DNA of 64,000 nt, taken from assembly GCF_000380145.1 (NCBI RefSeq), contig NZ_KB904609.1, positions 1-64,000 on the forward strand, read 5' to 3'. The notes under the pieces were generated by a model. It worked only from the letters and a program-made list of their open reading frames with translations. It ran no database searches and had not been told where the DNA came from. Positions 50,593-59,770 of the stretch are shown here, in pieces. This stretch comes from Streptococcus thoraltensis DSM 12221 (GTDB lineage: Bacteria > Bacillota > Bacilli > Lactobacillales > Streptococcaceae). Numbering within the stretch: position 1 is the first letter of the stretch; every line of letters begins with the position of its first letter. A program made the translations under genes and the position numbers.

Positions 50593-50694
50593 TGCTCAAA
50601 GAAAATCAAAATTAGACCAAGCGATAAGCCGCAGACAGTGCTTGAGTACGGCAAGGCGCCATCAACAGTCTATCATTTTAATTTTCAAAGAATA
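50593..50694 (+). repeat. Mosaic miniature element A7 (A-type ends, B-like centre)
   Basis: Ends TGCTCAAAGAAAATCAAAAT and TTTTAATTTTCAAAGAATA are of family A, but the centre GACAGTGCTTGAGTACGGCA matches the middle of family B, read in reverse, instead of the usual GACACAGATAGCAGATAG block. Confidence 0.65.
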
Positions 50695-50736
50695 TTACTT
50701 AAAAAATCAGATTATTAAACCACTAAGATAGCAAAA

Positions 50737-50764
50737 TCCCCAGTGAGCACCACTGAAGATTCTG
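50737..50764 (-). terminator. Terminator of msmK
   Basis: AATCCCCAGTG/CACTGAAGATT pair on the minus strand as AATCTTCAGTG and CACTGGGGATT (two G-U pairs), then TTTGC. Confidence 0.6.
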
Positions 50765-50797
50765 TTTTCTTAGGAGTTACTTTAGTCATTAACCGAA

Positions 50798-51931
50798 TTA
50801 ACGAATAGCTTTCCCTGTTTCAATATCAAAGAAATGCCCTTTGGCAACGTTAAAGGTTAGGCTAACTTGTTCACCCGGATTGTGGAAATCACGCGCATCA
50901 ACTCGAGAAGCAAATTCCGTTTGACCCAACTTCACATAGAGCATCGTTTCAGCACCTAATAACTCTGATACCAAGACTTCAGCATTCACCTGAGCGTTTG
51001 GATAGGTATCTTTGACAAGAAGGTTTCCTGAAATATCTTCTGGACGAATACCAAAAACAACTTTTTTACCTTTATAGCCCTTGGCTTCTAACAGTTTTTC
51101 TTGCCCCTCTGGAATCGCGATATTAATGCCATCATCACTTACAATAAAACCATCTTTAACCGACACTTCAAAGAAGTTCATAGCTGGGCTTCCGATAAAG
51201 CCTGCGACAAACTTGTTAGCAGGAGTATTGTAAAGCTCTTGAGGTGTACCAACCTGCTCGATTCTACCAATAGTACCATTACCTTGAGGATTCTTCGTTG
51301 CACTCATAATGACGATACGGTCAGCCAAAGTCATCGCTTCTGTTTGGTCGTGGGTAACGTAGATGGTTGTTGATCCGATACGTTGATGGATTTTAGCAAT
51401 TTCGGCACGCATTGATACACGAAGTTTGGCATCCAAGTTTGACAAAGGCTCATCCATAAGGAAAACCTTAGCATCACGAACAATGGCACGTCCCATTGCC
51501 ACACGTTGGCGTTGTCCACCAGAGAGATCAGCAGGTTTACGGTCTAGGAATTCTGTCAAACCAAGAATTTGCGCTGCTTCTTTAACACGTGTATCGATGT
51601 CGGCTTTTTTGTACTTGCGCAATTTAAGTCCAAAAGCCATGTTATCATAGACGCTCATGTGTGGGTAAAGGGCATAATTTTGGAAAACCATCGCAATATC
51701 ACGGTCTTTGGGAGACTTGTCATTAACCACTTCGCCATCAATGAGAAGTTCACCCTCTGAAATATCCTCAAGTCCGGCAATCATGCGAAGAGTTGTTGAT
51801 TTACCGCATCCTGATGGACCAACAAAAACGATAAATTCTTTGTCTTTAATGTCCAAATTGAAGTCTTCAACCGCATAGTGGTCTGTATTTGGGTATTTTT
51901 TGTGTATACGATTTAAATTTAATTCAACCAT
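50798..51931 (-). CDS. msmK: Multi-sugar ABC transporter ATP-binding protein MsmK
   Basis: An ATPase of the MalK/UgpC type that, in streptococci, energises several carbohydrate importers lacking their own ATPase. Walker A GPSGCGKS lies at about 38-45, the signature is LSGGQRQRVAMGRAI and Walker B FLMDEPLSNLD. A C-terminal regulatory OB-fold (about 240-377) is complete (VVFGIRPEDISGNLLV). The 377-residue length is normal. It stands alone between terminators. The sugar importer at 56521-59622 has a binding protein and two permeases but no ATPase, so MsmK is the likely partner. Confidence 0.93.
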   Translation of the reverse strand: MVELNLNRIHKKYPNTDHYAVEDFNLDIKDKEFIVFVGPSGCGKSTTLRMIAGLEDISEGELLIDGEVVNDKSPKDRDIAMVFQNYALYPHMSVYDNMAFGLKLRKYKKADIDTRVKEAAQILGLTEFLDRKPADLSGGQRQRVAMGRAIVRDAKVFLMDEPLSNLDAKLRVSMRAEIAKIHQRIGSTTIYVTHDQTEAMTLADRIVIMSATKNPQGNGTIGRIEQVGTPQELYNTPANKFVAGFIGSPAMNFFEVSVKDGFIVSDDGINIAIPEGQEKLLEAKGYKGKKVVFGIRPEDISGNLLVKDTYPNAQVNAEVLVSELLGAETMLYVKLGQTEFASRVDARDFHNPGEQVSLTFNVAKGHFFDIETGKAIR

Positions 51932-51988
51932 GTTTTCTCCTTTGAAATCATTCTAAACTTTTATTTAGACTATTTACTGATGTTTTAA

Positions 51989-52011
51989 GTATAACAAAGA
52001 TAGCGTTTTCA
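51989..52011 (-). promoter_or_regulatory. msmK promoter with cre-like site
   Basis: Minus strand: TGTTATACT extended -10 (TATACT at 51989-51994). Just upstream lies TGAAAACGCTATCT (51998-52011), matching the cre consensus except in its last bases. Confidence 0.5.
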
Positions 52012-52168
52012 AGATATGGTCATATCCTCCAAAACGATTTGTGCAGGATGACCAAAAAGAAAAAATAGACCAATATATAGTTCCAGATCCTAGACAATCG
52101 CTCTAAACGATAGAAGAATTGAAAATGTAAGATTTGATTAGAAATAAAAACTTAGAAAGGTTGATTTA

Positions 52169-52264
52169 TAGTCAATGAAAATCAAACGAGGTGACACCGA
52201 CATAGATAGAACTCAAGGTCAGCAAGTCAAACAAAGAAGGGCTGAATTTGATTTTCAAAGAGGA
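52169..52264 (+). repeat. Family A miniature element A8
   Basis: TAGTCAATGAAAATCAAACG to AATTTGATTTTCAAAGAGGA with the internal GGTGACACCGACATAGATAG, a divergent copy between msmK and the PucR-type gene. Confidence 0.65.
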
Positions 52265-52302
52265 TTGGTAATCTTTTCTGAGCATTTTCTTTCCAAAAAA
52301 AC

Positions 52303-52347
52303 AAAAAAGGTTGAAGAAAATTGTCCAAATAGACGTTTCCTTCAACC
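52303..52347 (-). terminator. Terminator of the PucR-type regulator
   Basis: GGTTGAAGGAAA/TTTTCTTCAACC stem followed by TTTTTTG on the minus strand. Confidence 0.85.
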
Positions 52348-52364
52348 TGAAACTAGGTTAAACT

Positions 52365-53204
52365 CTAGTTCTTTAGAATCAATAAATAAGCTAAGGCTAA
52401 ATCATCCAAATTCTTAAGATTTAGTCCGGTCGTCTGATAGAATTTGTCCAAGCGATATTGAAGAGAATTCCGATGAATAAAAAGTCGTTGGGCTGTTTGC
52501 ACTAGATTGCCATGTTCCTGCCACATAGCAATGACCAAATCACGACCGTCTTTTAGCCTATCCATAAGCGCAATCAGTTTCTGACTAAGCAAGGCTATAT
52601 CCCTTTTTTTAGCCAGAGACCAGAGCAGAGCCTGTGCGAATGTTGTTATCAACTGCTGGGCATTCTCTTCACGGGATTCTTGAAAGATGGCATATTCCAT
52701 GCTCAGAATGATCTGTAAATCCTGCTCCGAAAATCCTGTCCAAGCATTCCCAATAGATACCTTTAAAGAAAGGCCAAAATCACCCTCAATCGTTGGAAGC
52801 AAATCCTTGATGATGTCTGAAGAATCATGTAAGTCACTGGCATCCAGAACCAAAAGAGATTGATGAGCCGATAATTCTGTCACAAGCAGACTATTTGGAA
52901 AAATATCTTTTAAGAGACGTTTCAATTCAGAAGACAGAGGCGAAGGATGGTGCAAATAAATGAGTTGCAAATCCCTTTCAGCAATCGGTAATGTAGACTC
53001 CCCTTGAAGAAAAGATTGCCAACTGTTATCAGTGGTTGCTCCTTCTTCACCCAAGGACAAAAGCTGAATTAGAGCCAGTTCTCTCTTGGTCAGGTTAGCT
53101 TTAGGCAAATGAAGAAACCCCTGATTTAGCGGTAAGACAAGAACATCCTGATGAGCAGTGGCAACATCGGACAACATCGCTCCAGGAAACAAATCACTAA
53201 GCAC
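52365..53204 (-). CDS. PucR-type transcriptional regulator
   Basis: A regulator of about 279 residues whose C-terminus is the PucR/CdaR-type helix-turn-helix (GNLVQTAQRLFIHRNSLQYR followed by LDKFYQTTGLNL). The N-terminal part is leucine-rich with no recognised ligand domain. I choose a GTG start at 53204 (then LSDLFPGAMLSDVAT), because AAGGGAG lies a few bases upstream; the frame could extend to 53261 without a ribosome site. It lies between the GH43 gene and msmK in the same orientation. Its targets are unknown; carbohydrate genes nearby are candidates. Confidence 0.75.
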   Translation of the reverse strand: MLSDLFPGAMLSDVATAHQDVLVLPLNQGFLHLPKANLTKRELALIQLLSLGEEGATTDNSWQSFLQGESTLPIAERDLQLIYLHHPSPLSSELKRLLKDIFPNSLLVTELSAHQSLLVLDASDLHDSSDIIKDLLPTIEGDFGLSLKVSIGNAWTGFSEQDLQIILSMEYAIFQESREENAQQLITTFAQALLWSLAKKRDIALLSQKLIALMDRLKDGRDLVIAMWQEHGNLVQTAQRLFIHRNSLQYRLDKFYQTTGLNLKNLDDLALAYLLILKN

Positions 53205-53283
53205 TATAAAACTCCCTTTCCTATTGAGGTTTAGTATGATTATAGCATAGAAGATGGTCAATCAAAAAAGAAAATAAGGTAAC

Positions 53284-54684
53284 TTAGTATTTTACCTTAT
53301 TTTTAACTTTTATCACCTCAATACGATTCAACCTCACATCATCAATCCCGACCTCAAGAGAAAAACTAAGAGTATTTTTCCCTTCTTTCAGCGCAACTGT
53401 TTGTCCAATTGGCTGATAATAATCAGAAGGCAGTAACGTCATCTGTTCTTCGTTGCCATTAACCATGAAAAGTATAGAGACAGGATTATCGTCTGTGTAT
53501 ATATCCACAGTTTTCACATAAGCTAAAACGGTGTACTCTCCAGCTTCTTTGACTGAAATATCAAAAAAGGCTTTTTCTTTAGTTTCCGAAAAACCGGTCA
53601 CACTTGTTTTTTCAGGTAAAGACCCGTCTTTTTCTAATTTTAATCCTTCGCTTAATTGGGCGTCTTTAGCAAGGTAAACCTTTCTTTTCGTATCACCTGC
53701 AGGAAGACTTATCTTATCTGTATCTTCGAGTGGTATCATTTTCTGGATAATACCGTTTTTAACTTCTAAGGATTGCATGCGAATTGACCTAGACCAACCT
53801 GAATGAGACCACCTAGCAGCGTGATAGACTAGCCAAGCGTCTCCTTTATCATCTTTAACAAAGGCATTGTGACCTGGACCAAATGTTGTATCTGTTTTGG
53901 TGAAAATGGGTTCTTTCGATTTTGCCCAATTGCTGGGGTTCATAGGATTAGCAAAAACAGATAAAGTCATTAAACCAAGACTATAATCATCATCCCAACT
54001 TCCACTGGCAGAATAAGTCAGATTGACCTTATCACCAATTACTAAGATTTCGGGGGCTTCGTTGATGAGGGGGTTCTGCTTGGTTTCCCAATCAAATTCT
54101 GGTTTTGAAATGAGTTGACGTTTGCCTGCAATCGCTGTTGGACTGGACATTTTTGTAATATAAAGGTTTTGTGCCACATTTTCATAGCCTTCCCAGCCAG
54201 ACCAGATAAAATAAAGACCACTATTTAGGCTCAAAACTGTACCATCGATAGCAAATTTATCATCCATGCCAGCTATGGGCTTCAAATCCCAACTTCCTTG
54301 ATAGGGATCTTTAGAAGGGTTGGTAATAGCATACATACGATGAGTTTCACCCAATTTATTAAGAGCTACATAAATAACCCATTGCCCATCAATATAATGT
54401 AGTTCTGGAGCCCAGGCACTTTCAAACTCACTGGGCATGTCCCAAATCACTTTTTCTTGACCAAAAGCTACGGTACTCAGTTGATTAGATTTCCAAAGCG
54501 TCACATTATTCCCCGTTGTTTTGGTGTAGTAGTAGGTGTCACCTTTTTTAAATACCCAAGGATCAGCACCATTGCTATCAATTACAGGAAATATTTCTGA
54601 ACTTTTTTGAGTTCTTTCTTTCTCTTTGGAGCATCCTGCAGCTACGGCTATGAGAAAAATAAGCAAGCAGATAACTTTTTTCAT
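53284..54684 (-). CDS. GH43-family glycosidase lipoprotein (arabinosidase/xylosidase-like)
   Basis: An exported lipoprotein with the signal LIFLIAVAAGC (lipidation at Cys18) and a five-bladed GH43 catalytic domain: DPWV near residue 42 (general base Asp), DGTVL (pKa-modulating Asp) and NEAPEIL (general acid Glu). The last about 110 residues form a beta-rich carbohydrate-binding-like domain (FSETKEKAFFDISVKEAGEY). GH43 enzymes cleave alpha-L-arabinofuranosyl or beta-xylosyl bonds; the exact substrate is not determined. It follows the GH2 gene by about 14 bases in the transporter operon, so surface trimming and import are likely linked. Confidence 0.85.
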   Translation of the reverse strand: MKKVICLLIFLIAVAAGCSKEKERTQKSSEIFPVIDSNGADPWVFKKGDTYYYTKTTGNNVTLWKSNQLSTVAFGQEKVIWDMPSEFESAWAPELHYIDGQWVIYVALNKLGETHRMYAITNPSKDPYQGSWDLKPIAGMDDKFAIDGTVLSLNSGLYFIWSGWEGYENVAQNLYITKMSSPTAIAGKRQLISKPEFDWETKQNPLINEAPEILVIGDKVNLTYSASGSWDDDYSLGLMTLSVFANPMNPSNWAKSKEPIFTKTDTTFGPGHNAFVKDDKGDAWLVYHAARWSHSGWSRSIRMQSLEVKNGIIQKMIPLEDTDKISLPAGDTKRKVYLAKDAQLSEGLKLEKDGSLPEKTSVTGFSETKEKAFFDISVKEAGEYTVLAYVKTVDIYTDDNPVSILFMVNGNEEQMTLLPSDYYQPIGQTVALKEGKNTLSFSLEVGIDDVRLNRIEVIKVKNKVKY

Positions 54685-54698
54685 AAGCTCATCCTACC

Positions 54699-56507
54699 TT
54701 ATTCTACATTTGGCACATGGAAGCGGTCATTAATTTCTTTTATTTTAGACAAATCACATTTAGCTTTGCGATCGTAGGTTAGTAGCCCATTGATTTCTTG
54801 TTCAACGTCGGTAATTTGAGTATAGCAGTACCCCCAGAGACCTTTGGAAGCGTAGAGAGCCGCCATAATCCGCTCGTAATCCTCCAAGAATTCAGCTTCA
54901 CTATTTACTTTGGTGTATCCCCAACCTTCTTGATTAGAGACCTCGTAGGCAATGCCGCCAAATTCTGTTAGTAATATCGGCTGATTTTGATATGAGAAAC
55001 CGTCTGCAAAAATCGGCCAAGCAGTTGAGGGACGACTAAGCAAGTTTTCGCGACTAGATAGGGTTTCTTTATAGTAGGCATACTTAGCTTTTTCGTCTTT
55101 TTGACCGTGCATGTAATTATGAATGGCAACAATGTCTGTTTCTGTCGCAGCCCAGCCGTCGTTTGAAATAACAAGGCGTGATTTGTCAATAGAGTGAAGA
55201 TAGTGGTAAATAGCTTGAGAGAAATGTTGCTCTTGACGATCGTGAGAAATGTTTGGCACTCCCCAACTCTCATTGATGGGTACCCAAGTGATGAGTGACG
55301 GGTGATTGTAATCTCTCTCAACAATCTCTGACCATTCTCTCATCAAACGATTGACCGACGTCTTTGTGTAAAGTGGTGGCGCAGCACATTCTCCCCAAAC
55401 GACAAAGCCTAGCACATCTGCCCAATACAAAAATCGTGGATCTTCCGTTTTTTGGTGTTTACGGCAACCATTGAACCCCATTTCTTTGGATAGCTCAATG
55501 TCTTTCACAAAATCATGATCATCTGGAGCTGTCAATAAACCACTTGGCCAATAACCTTGATCTAAGACTAATTTTTGATAGAAAGGTTTATTATTGAGGT
55601 AAATCATGCCATTTTGCGTATGAATTTTTCTAAAACCAAAATAGGATGAAACCTTGTCTAATACCTTATCATCTTCATCAAATAAGGATAGTTGAACATC
55701 AAAAAGATTTGGATTTTCCGGTGTCCAACTCCTGCCATCGTCATGGAAGTTGGTCGCAAAAATATGATTTTGAAGAACATTGACAGCGACGTCAACCTTA
55801 TGAGACAAAACTTTCTGACGACCCTCGCTTACCAAGGTATTTCCATATTGAACACGATATTGAAAGGTTTTTCCTAGAAGATTTTTCCCGATTAAATGTG
55901 TTTCAATCTCAACTCTTCCTGCATCGTAATCAATATGATAGTAAGCCCGGTGGATATAGTTCTCCGATACTTCTTCCAACCAAACGGTCTGCCAAATACC
56001 AGTAGAGTTGGTATACCAAATCCCACGTGATTCTTTTTCCCAAAATTGTTTCCCACGAGGCATTTCTTCATCATCGTGTTGATCCTTAGCGCGAACAACC
56101 AAAAGTTGACTTATCGCTTCCACTAAGGCGTCTGTCACATCGACTTCAAATGGTGTGTTACCACCTAAATGACTGGCGACAAGTTGACCATTTAGGAAAA
56201 TCTGCGCCTCATAATCAACTGCACCAAAATGTAAAATCAACCGCTTATCATCTTTTTTGACATAGTCAAAACGGCGACGGTACCACACAATATCATGAAC
56301 TTTGCGATCATTAATACCACTTGCTTGCGATTGATATACAAAAGGAACCTCGATTTTACGAGTAAAGGAATCATTTTCCGATACAAACCATTTTTCGCGA
56401 ATCCCTAAATCATCATCATCAAATTCAAAATCCCATTGTCCGTTTAGATTTGTCCAATTGTCTCTTTGAAATTGTGGACGTGGGTATTCTTTTCTTTTCA
56501 TTTCCAA
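54699..56507 (-). CDS. GH2-family glycoside hydrolase
   Basis: A 602-residue cytoplasmic GH2 enzyme with a sugar-binding domain (YPRPQFQRDNWTNLNGQWDF), an Ig-like domain and a TIM-barrel. The general acid/base Glu is in TWVPINESWGVP and the nucleophile Glu in ILLTEFGGIAYE. GH2 includes beta-galactosidases, beta-glucuronidases and alpha-L-arabinopyranosidases; this short form without signal peptide likely acts on imported oligosaccharides. The operon contains a GH43 lipoprotein and a sugar transporter, and galM is divergent, so galactose- or arabinose-containing glycans are plausible substrates. Confidence 0.85.
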   Translation of the reverse strand: MEMKRKEYPRPQFQRDNWTNLNGQWDFEFDDDDLGIREKWFVSENDSFTRKIEVPFVYQSQASGINDRKVHDIVWYRRRFDYVKKDDKRLILHFGAVDYEAQIFLNGQLVASHLGGNTPFEVDVTDALVEAISQLLVVRAKDQHDDEEMPRGKQFWEKESRGIWYTNSTGIWQTVWLEEVSENYIHRAYYHIDYDAGRVEIETHLIGKNLLGKTFQYRVQYGNTLVSEGRQKVLSHKVDVAVNVLQNHIFATNFHDDGRSWTPENPNLFDVQLSLFDEDDKVLDKVSSYFGFRKIHTQNGMIYLNNKPFYQKLVLDQGYWPSGLLTAPDDHDFVKDIELSKEMGFNGCRKHQKTEDPRFLYWADVLGFVVWGECAAPPLYTKTSVNRLMREWSEIVERDYNHPSLITWVPINESWGVPNISHDRQEQHFSQAIYHYLHSIDKSRLVISNDGWAATETDIVAIHNYMHGQKDEKAKYAYYKETLSSRENLLSRPSTAWPIFADGFSYQNQPILLTEFGGIAYEVSNQEGWGYTKVNSEAEFLEDYERIMAALYASKGLWGYCYTQITDVEQEINGLLTYDRKAKCDLSKIKEINDRFHVPNVE

Positions 56508-56520
56508 AAACTCCTTACCA

Positions 56521-57354
56521 TTACTTCATTCCGCTTTGTAATGACATTGATTGCATAAAGTACTTTTGAGCTACTAGGTATAGTAAAAATGTAGGAACTA
56601 GCGCTAAAATAGCTCCAGCAGTTGATAAGCCTGGGAAAGTTTGGTACTGTCCCTGCAACAGTTGCAAACCCGGTGTGATTGGCATGCGGCTAACATCTGT
56701 CATTACGATTGATGGCCACAAAAAGTCATTCCATGATGCTGTAAAGCTAAACAAAGCAACAACTAACAAAATAGGCTTAATTAAGGGGAAAATAATATGC
56801 CAGAAAATCTGAAATTCATTTGCCCCATCAATATAGGCTGATTCGTCCAATTCCACTGGAATAGCTCTCATAAATTGCCTTACTAAAAACACATTGTAAA
56901 CACTTGCCAGACCTGGTACAATGATGGCTAAAAAAGTATTCGCCCAGCCTAAACTACTGATAATTTTGAAATTCGGAATAAGGTTAATGACCGTCGGAAA
57001 CATCATACTTCCCAGCAGCACTGAAAAAACAAAATCCCTTCCCGGCCATTGAATCCGAATAAAGCCATAGGCTGCAAAAGCTGTGATAAAAACAGTTAGA
57101 ACCATAAAGGCTGTGGAAATAATCAATGAGTTCATAAACCATTGAAACACAGGTGAGGCTTCGCTGTTATTCATTAGCGTAGCGTAATTCTCAAAGGTCC
57201 ATACCTTTGGAAGAAAGCTAAATCCAGAAGAGGCAATTTCATCTTGTGATTTGAAAGAGGTAAACACTGCCCAGATAAGAGGTAATATCCAAAATAGGCA
57301 AACAATAGATAGAATGATGAAGGATACGTTTTTAGCTAATTTTGATTGTTTCAT
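56521..57354 (-). CDS. Sugar ABC transporter permease (MalG/UgpE type)
   Basis: A 277-residue membrane permease with six segments (KNVSFIILSIVCLFWILPLI first), the EAA loop (PVELDESAYIDGANEFQIFW) and the usual PxLxPI region (HIIFPLIKPILLVVAL). It pairs with the MalF-type permease encoded just upstream to form a carbohydrate uptake transporter of the CUT1 class. The start is 11 bases downstream of that gene's stop. No ATPase gene is in the operon. Confidence 0.9.
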   Translation of the reverse strand: MKQSKLAKNVSFIILSIVCLFWILPLIWAVFTSFKSQDEIASSGFSFLPKVWTFENYATLMNNSEASPVFQWFMNSLIISTAFMVLTVFITAFAAYGFIRIQWPGRDFVFSVLLGSMMFPTVINLIPNFKIISSLGWANTFLAIIVPGLASVYNVFLVRQFMRAIPVELDESAYIDGANEFQIFWHIIFPLIKPILLVVALFSFTASWNDFLWPSIVMTDVSRMPITPGLQLLQGQYQTFPGLSTAGAILALVPTFLLYLVAQKYFMQSMSLQSGMK

Positions 57355-57365
57355 TATTCTTTCTC

Positions 57366-58253
57366 CTATTGATTCATTTTACGTACAGCTATGAATTGGA
57401 ATACAGATACGAGCATAATTCCCAAGCCTAGCAAAATTGACATTGCAGACGCCATACCAGCTTGTGGAATACCTGAACTAAAGGCTGCTTGTTGAATGTA
57501 CATGAGTAACACACTAGTTGAGCCATTAGGCCCACCATTAGTCAACATCAGCGGTTGACCGTAAACATTCAATTGAGCGATTGATGTCATAACGGTAGTA
57601 AACAATAATTGATCTCGGATACTTGGTAACTGGATACTGAAAAAAATGCGCTTGCGACTGGCACCATCAATTTGAGCGGCTTCAATCATTTCTGAGTTAA
57701 CGCCATTGAGAGAGGCAACGTAAATGATAAGATTGCTCCCCATGGTCCACCAAACCGTCACCAAAGCTAGAGAAAACCAAGCCCAAGGTTGCTCACCAGT
57801 AAAGAAAATATCTAGTCCAAATAAACTTTGCGGCCCGTAAGAAATGCTGAGTAAGAAAGCCCAGATAATCATAACGGCAGAGATAGCAAACAGACTGGGC
57901 ATATATAAGACAGCTTGGAAGAATCCCATAAATCTAGGTTTATTCATCAATAGCACTGCTAAAAATAGTGGTACAATGATACAAAATGGCACGGTTATCA
58001 AAGCAAATAAGAAGGTGTGTCGAAAGCCTTCTACAAACTGAGTATGCCAAATCGATGTCTTATCAAACAAGATTGTCTTAAAATTTTCTAACCCTACCCA
58101 GATGGGAGTTGAATAGATATCCCAATTAGTAAACGAAACATATAACCCCATTACTGCTGGCAGTAAGAAAAAAGTAATAAATAAAACTAGGAAAGGTGAG
58201 ACAAACAACAAGGTCCACCAACTCCACTTTTTCTGAAGTTTATTTTTTTTCAT
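57366..58253 (-). CDS. Sugar ABC transporter permease (MalF/UgpA type)
   Basis: A 295-residue permease with six membrane segments (LFVSPFLVLFITFFLLPAVM) and the EAA loop NSEMIEAAQIDGASRKRIFF. The NGGPNGSTSVLLMYI segment is typical of CUT1 transporters for oligosaccharides. A hairpin at 58280-58324 separates it from the binding-protein gene. Confidence 0.9.
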   Translation of the reverse strand: MKKNKLQKKWSWWTLLFVSPFLVLFITFFLLPAVMGLYVSFTNWDIYSTPIWVGLENFKTILFDKTSIWHTQFVEGFRHTFLFALITVPFCIIVPLFLAVLLMNKPRFMGFFQAVLYMPSLFAISAVMIIWAFLLSISYGPQSLFGLDIFFTGEQPWAWFSLALVTVWWTMGSNLIIYVASLNGVNSEMIEAAQIDGASRKRIFFSIQLPSIRDQLLFTTVMTSIAQLNVYGQPLMLTNGGPNGSTSVLLMYIQQAAFSSGIPQAGMASAMSILLGLGIMLVSVFQFIAVRKMNQ

Positions 58254-58279
58254 AACTTTATTTCCTCATTTATAAATTA

Positions 58280-58324
58280 AAAGACAAGTTATTGCAGCTC
58301 ATAGATTTCCAACAACTTGTCTTT
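58280..58324 (-). terminator. Attenuator-like hairpin after the sugar-binding-protein gene
   Basis: AAAGACAAGTT/AACTTGTCTTT stem with a long loop, followed by TTAATTTAT on the minus strand. It could keep binding-protein mRNA in excess over permease mRNA. Confidence 0.65.
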
Positions 58325-58353
58325 CTATTAGAAGGAAAACTTTCTAATATTAA

Positions 58354-59622
58354 TTATTTAGCAATTTGAGATTCAACGGTTTGTTGAATTTTGGTGAAGG
58401 TATCATTGATGTCTGCCTTGCCATCCAACATATCCATACCTTTTGGATCAAAGGCTGTCATAAATGGCGACATCCCTGGATCTGTATTGATTGTGATAGC
58501 TTTTTGTGCTTTCTCGTCAGTCACAAGGAATGATTGCGGAAGTTTGGTGTAGGCTTCATTATCTTGCATGGCAAGTGAGGTTGGGTTAGCTCCTGATTTT
58601 ACAATTTCATCTTGATTGGATTGTAACCAAGTGAGGAAGTCAACCATCCCTTTTTCGAGATTTTTAGAACGACCGTCATTTGTTTTGAAAATAGCAAATT
58701 GTCCAGCTCCTGAAGCATTGACCACTTTGTTTTCGTCCCATTGTAACGTTAGCGTTTCGCCCCATTCAAAATCTTTAATTTCTTGATATTGACTTAACAT
58801 CCAAGTTCCTTCTGGATTGAAGATAACTTTTCCGTTCATGAAGGCTTTAACAGCATCTTTTCCACTCGGTACGACATAGCCTTTGGAATAAAGGTTTTTC
58901 CATTCTCCCCAAGCCTTCTTAGCTGTTTTGTTATCAATGTTGAACTTGCCGTCACCATCACGCCATTTACCGCCCATTTGAAGGTAAATATTCATGAAGT
59001 TTTGAGATGCCCAGTCATTACTTGTTGCATAAATGCCATCTTTTTTAGCAGCTTCTCCAGCCTTTTCAACCTCTGCATAGGTAACAATGCCGTCATCCAA
59101 AGCTCCCGAAGCATATTTATCGACAAGATCCTTGTTGTAATACATTACCCAAGTATCCATCTTGTCTGGAACACCATATTGTTTTCCATCTAATGTCCCA
59201 ATTTCCCAAGCTGCGGGCACGTATTGTTTGGCATTAATATCGGAATCTTTGATAAGAGAATCCCAGCTATCCAAAACGCCTAAATCTTTATAGTAAGGCA
59301 ACTGTTCCGAAGCTAATTCTGCAATATCTGGCAAGCCCTTTCCTGATTTTCCAGCTGTTGTTAATTTTTGTTTCAAGGTATCAGCTTTCATTGGAACCAT
59401 TTTTACTTTGTAAGCTGGATTTGTATCGTTGTAACGATTAATAGTCTTTTGATAATTTTCTAAGTCAGGTCCTGAAAAAGCAGACCAGACTGTAATAGTC
59501 CCCGTTTTATCACCTGTGGTTTGTTTAGTGTTGCTCCCTTTATCACCACCATTACCACATGCAGCCAGTAAGAATGCACTTGATAAAGCCACACCTGTCA
59601 TTAACCATGTTTTTTTCTTCAT
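58354..59622 (-). CDS. Sugar-binding lipoprotein of a CUT1 ABC transporter
   Basis: A 422-residue extracellular solute-binding protein (family 1) with a lipoprotein signal (GVALSSAFLLAACGNG, lipidation at Cys22). The mature N-terminus ITVWSAFSGPDLENYQKTIN and the GKVIFNPEGTWMLSQYQEIK segment are characteristic. It captures an oligosaccharide for the two permeases downstream. First gene of the operon binding protein-permease-permease-GH2-GH43, transcribed from a divergent promoter region with cre-like sites. Ligand unknown. Confidence 0.9.
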   Translation of the reverse strand: MKKKTWLMTGVALSSAFLLAACGNGGDKGSNTKQTTGDKTGTITVWSAFSGPDLENYQKTINRYNDTNPAYKVKMVPMKADTLKQKLTTAGKSGKGLPDIAELASEQLPYYKDLGVLDSWDSLIKDSDINAKQYVPAAWEIGTLDGKQYGVPDKMDTWVMYYNKDLVDKYASGALDDGIVTYAEVEKAGEAAKKDGIYATSNDWASQNFMNIYLQMGGKWRDGDGKFNIDNKTAKKAWGEWKNLYSKGYVVPSGKDAVKAFMNGKVIFNPEGTWMLSQYQEIKDFEWGETLTLQWDENKVVNASGAGQFAIFKTNDGRSKNLEKGMVDFLTWLQSNQDEIVKSGANPTSLAMQDNEAYTKLPQSFLVTDEKAQKAITINTDPGMSPFMTAFDPKGMDMLDGKADINDTFTKIQQTVESQIAK

Positions 59623-59679
59623 TTTGATTTCCTTTCGTTTTCCATTTAAAGAAAATGATGTAATGTATTATTAGGTATT

Positions 59680-59695
59680 CAAAAAACGTTTTTTG
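59680..59695. promoter_or_regulatory. 16-bp palindrome upstream of the sugar-transport operon
   Basis: CAAAAAACGTTTTTTG is a perfect palindrome just downstream of the predicted transport-operon start site. A related sequence, AAAACGTCGTTTT, lies at 59737-59749. They are candidate operators for the adjacent ArsR-type regulator or another repressor. Confidence 0.55.
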
Positions 59696-59704
59696 TATGA
59701 CCTT

Positions 59705-59733
59705 ATTATATTTCTGAAAGAAAGCGCTGTCAA
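59705..59733 (-). promoter_or_regulatory. Promoter of the sugar-transport operon with overlapping cre
   Basis: Minus strand: TTGACA (59728-59733), 17 bases, TATAAT (59705-59710), both consensus. AGAAAGCGCTGTCA (59719-59732) is a cre-like site covering the -35 and spacer, so CcpA could block this promoter in glucose. Confidence 0.75.
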
Positions 59734-59770
59734 CATAAAAACGTCGTTTTAAACTTTCTTTTTTTGGAAA

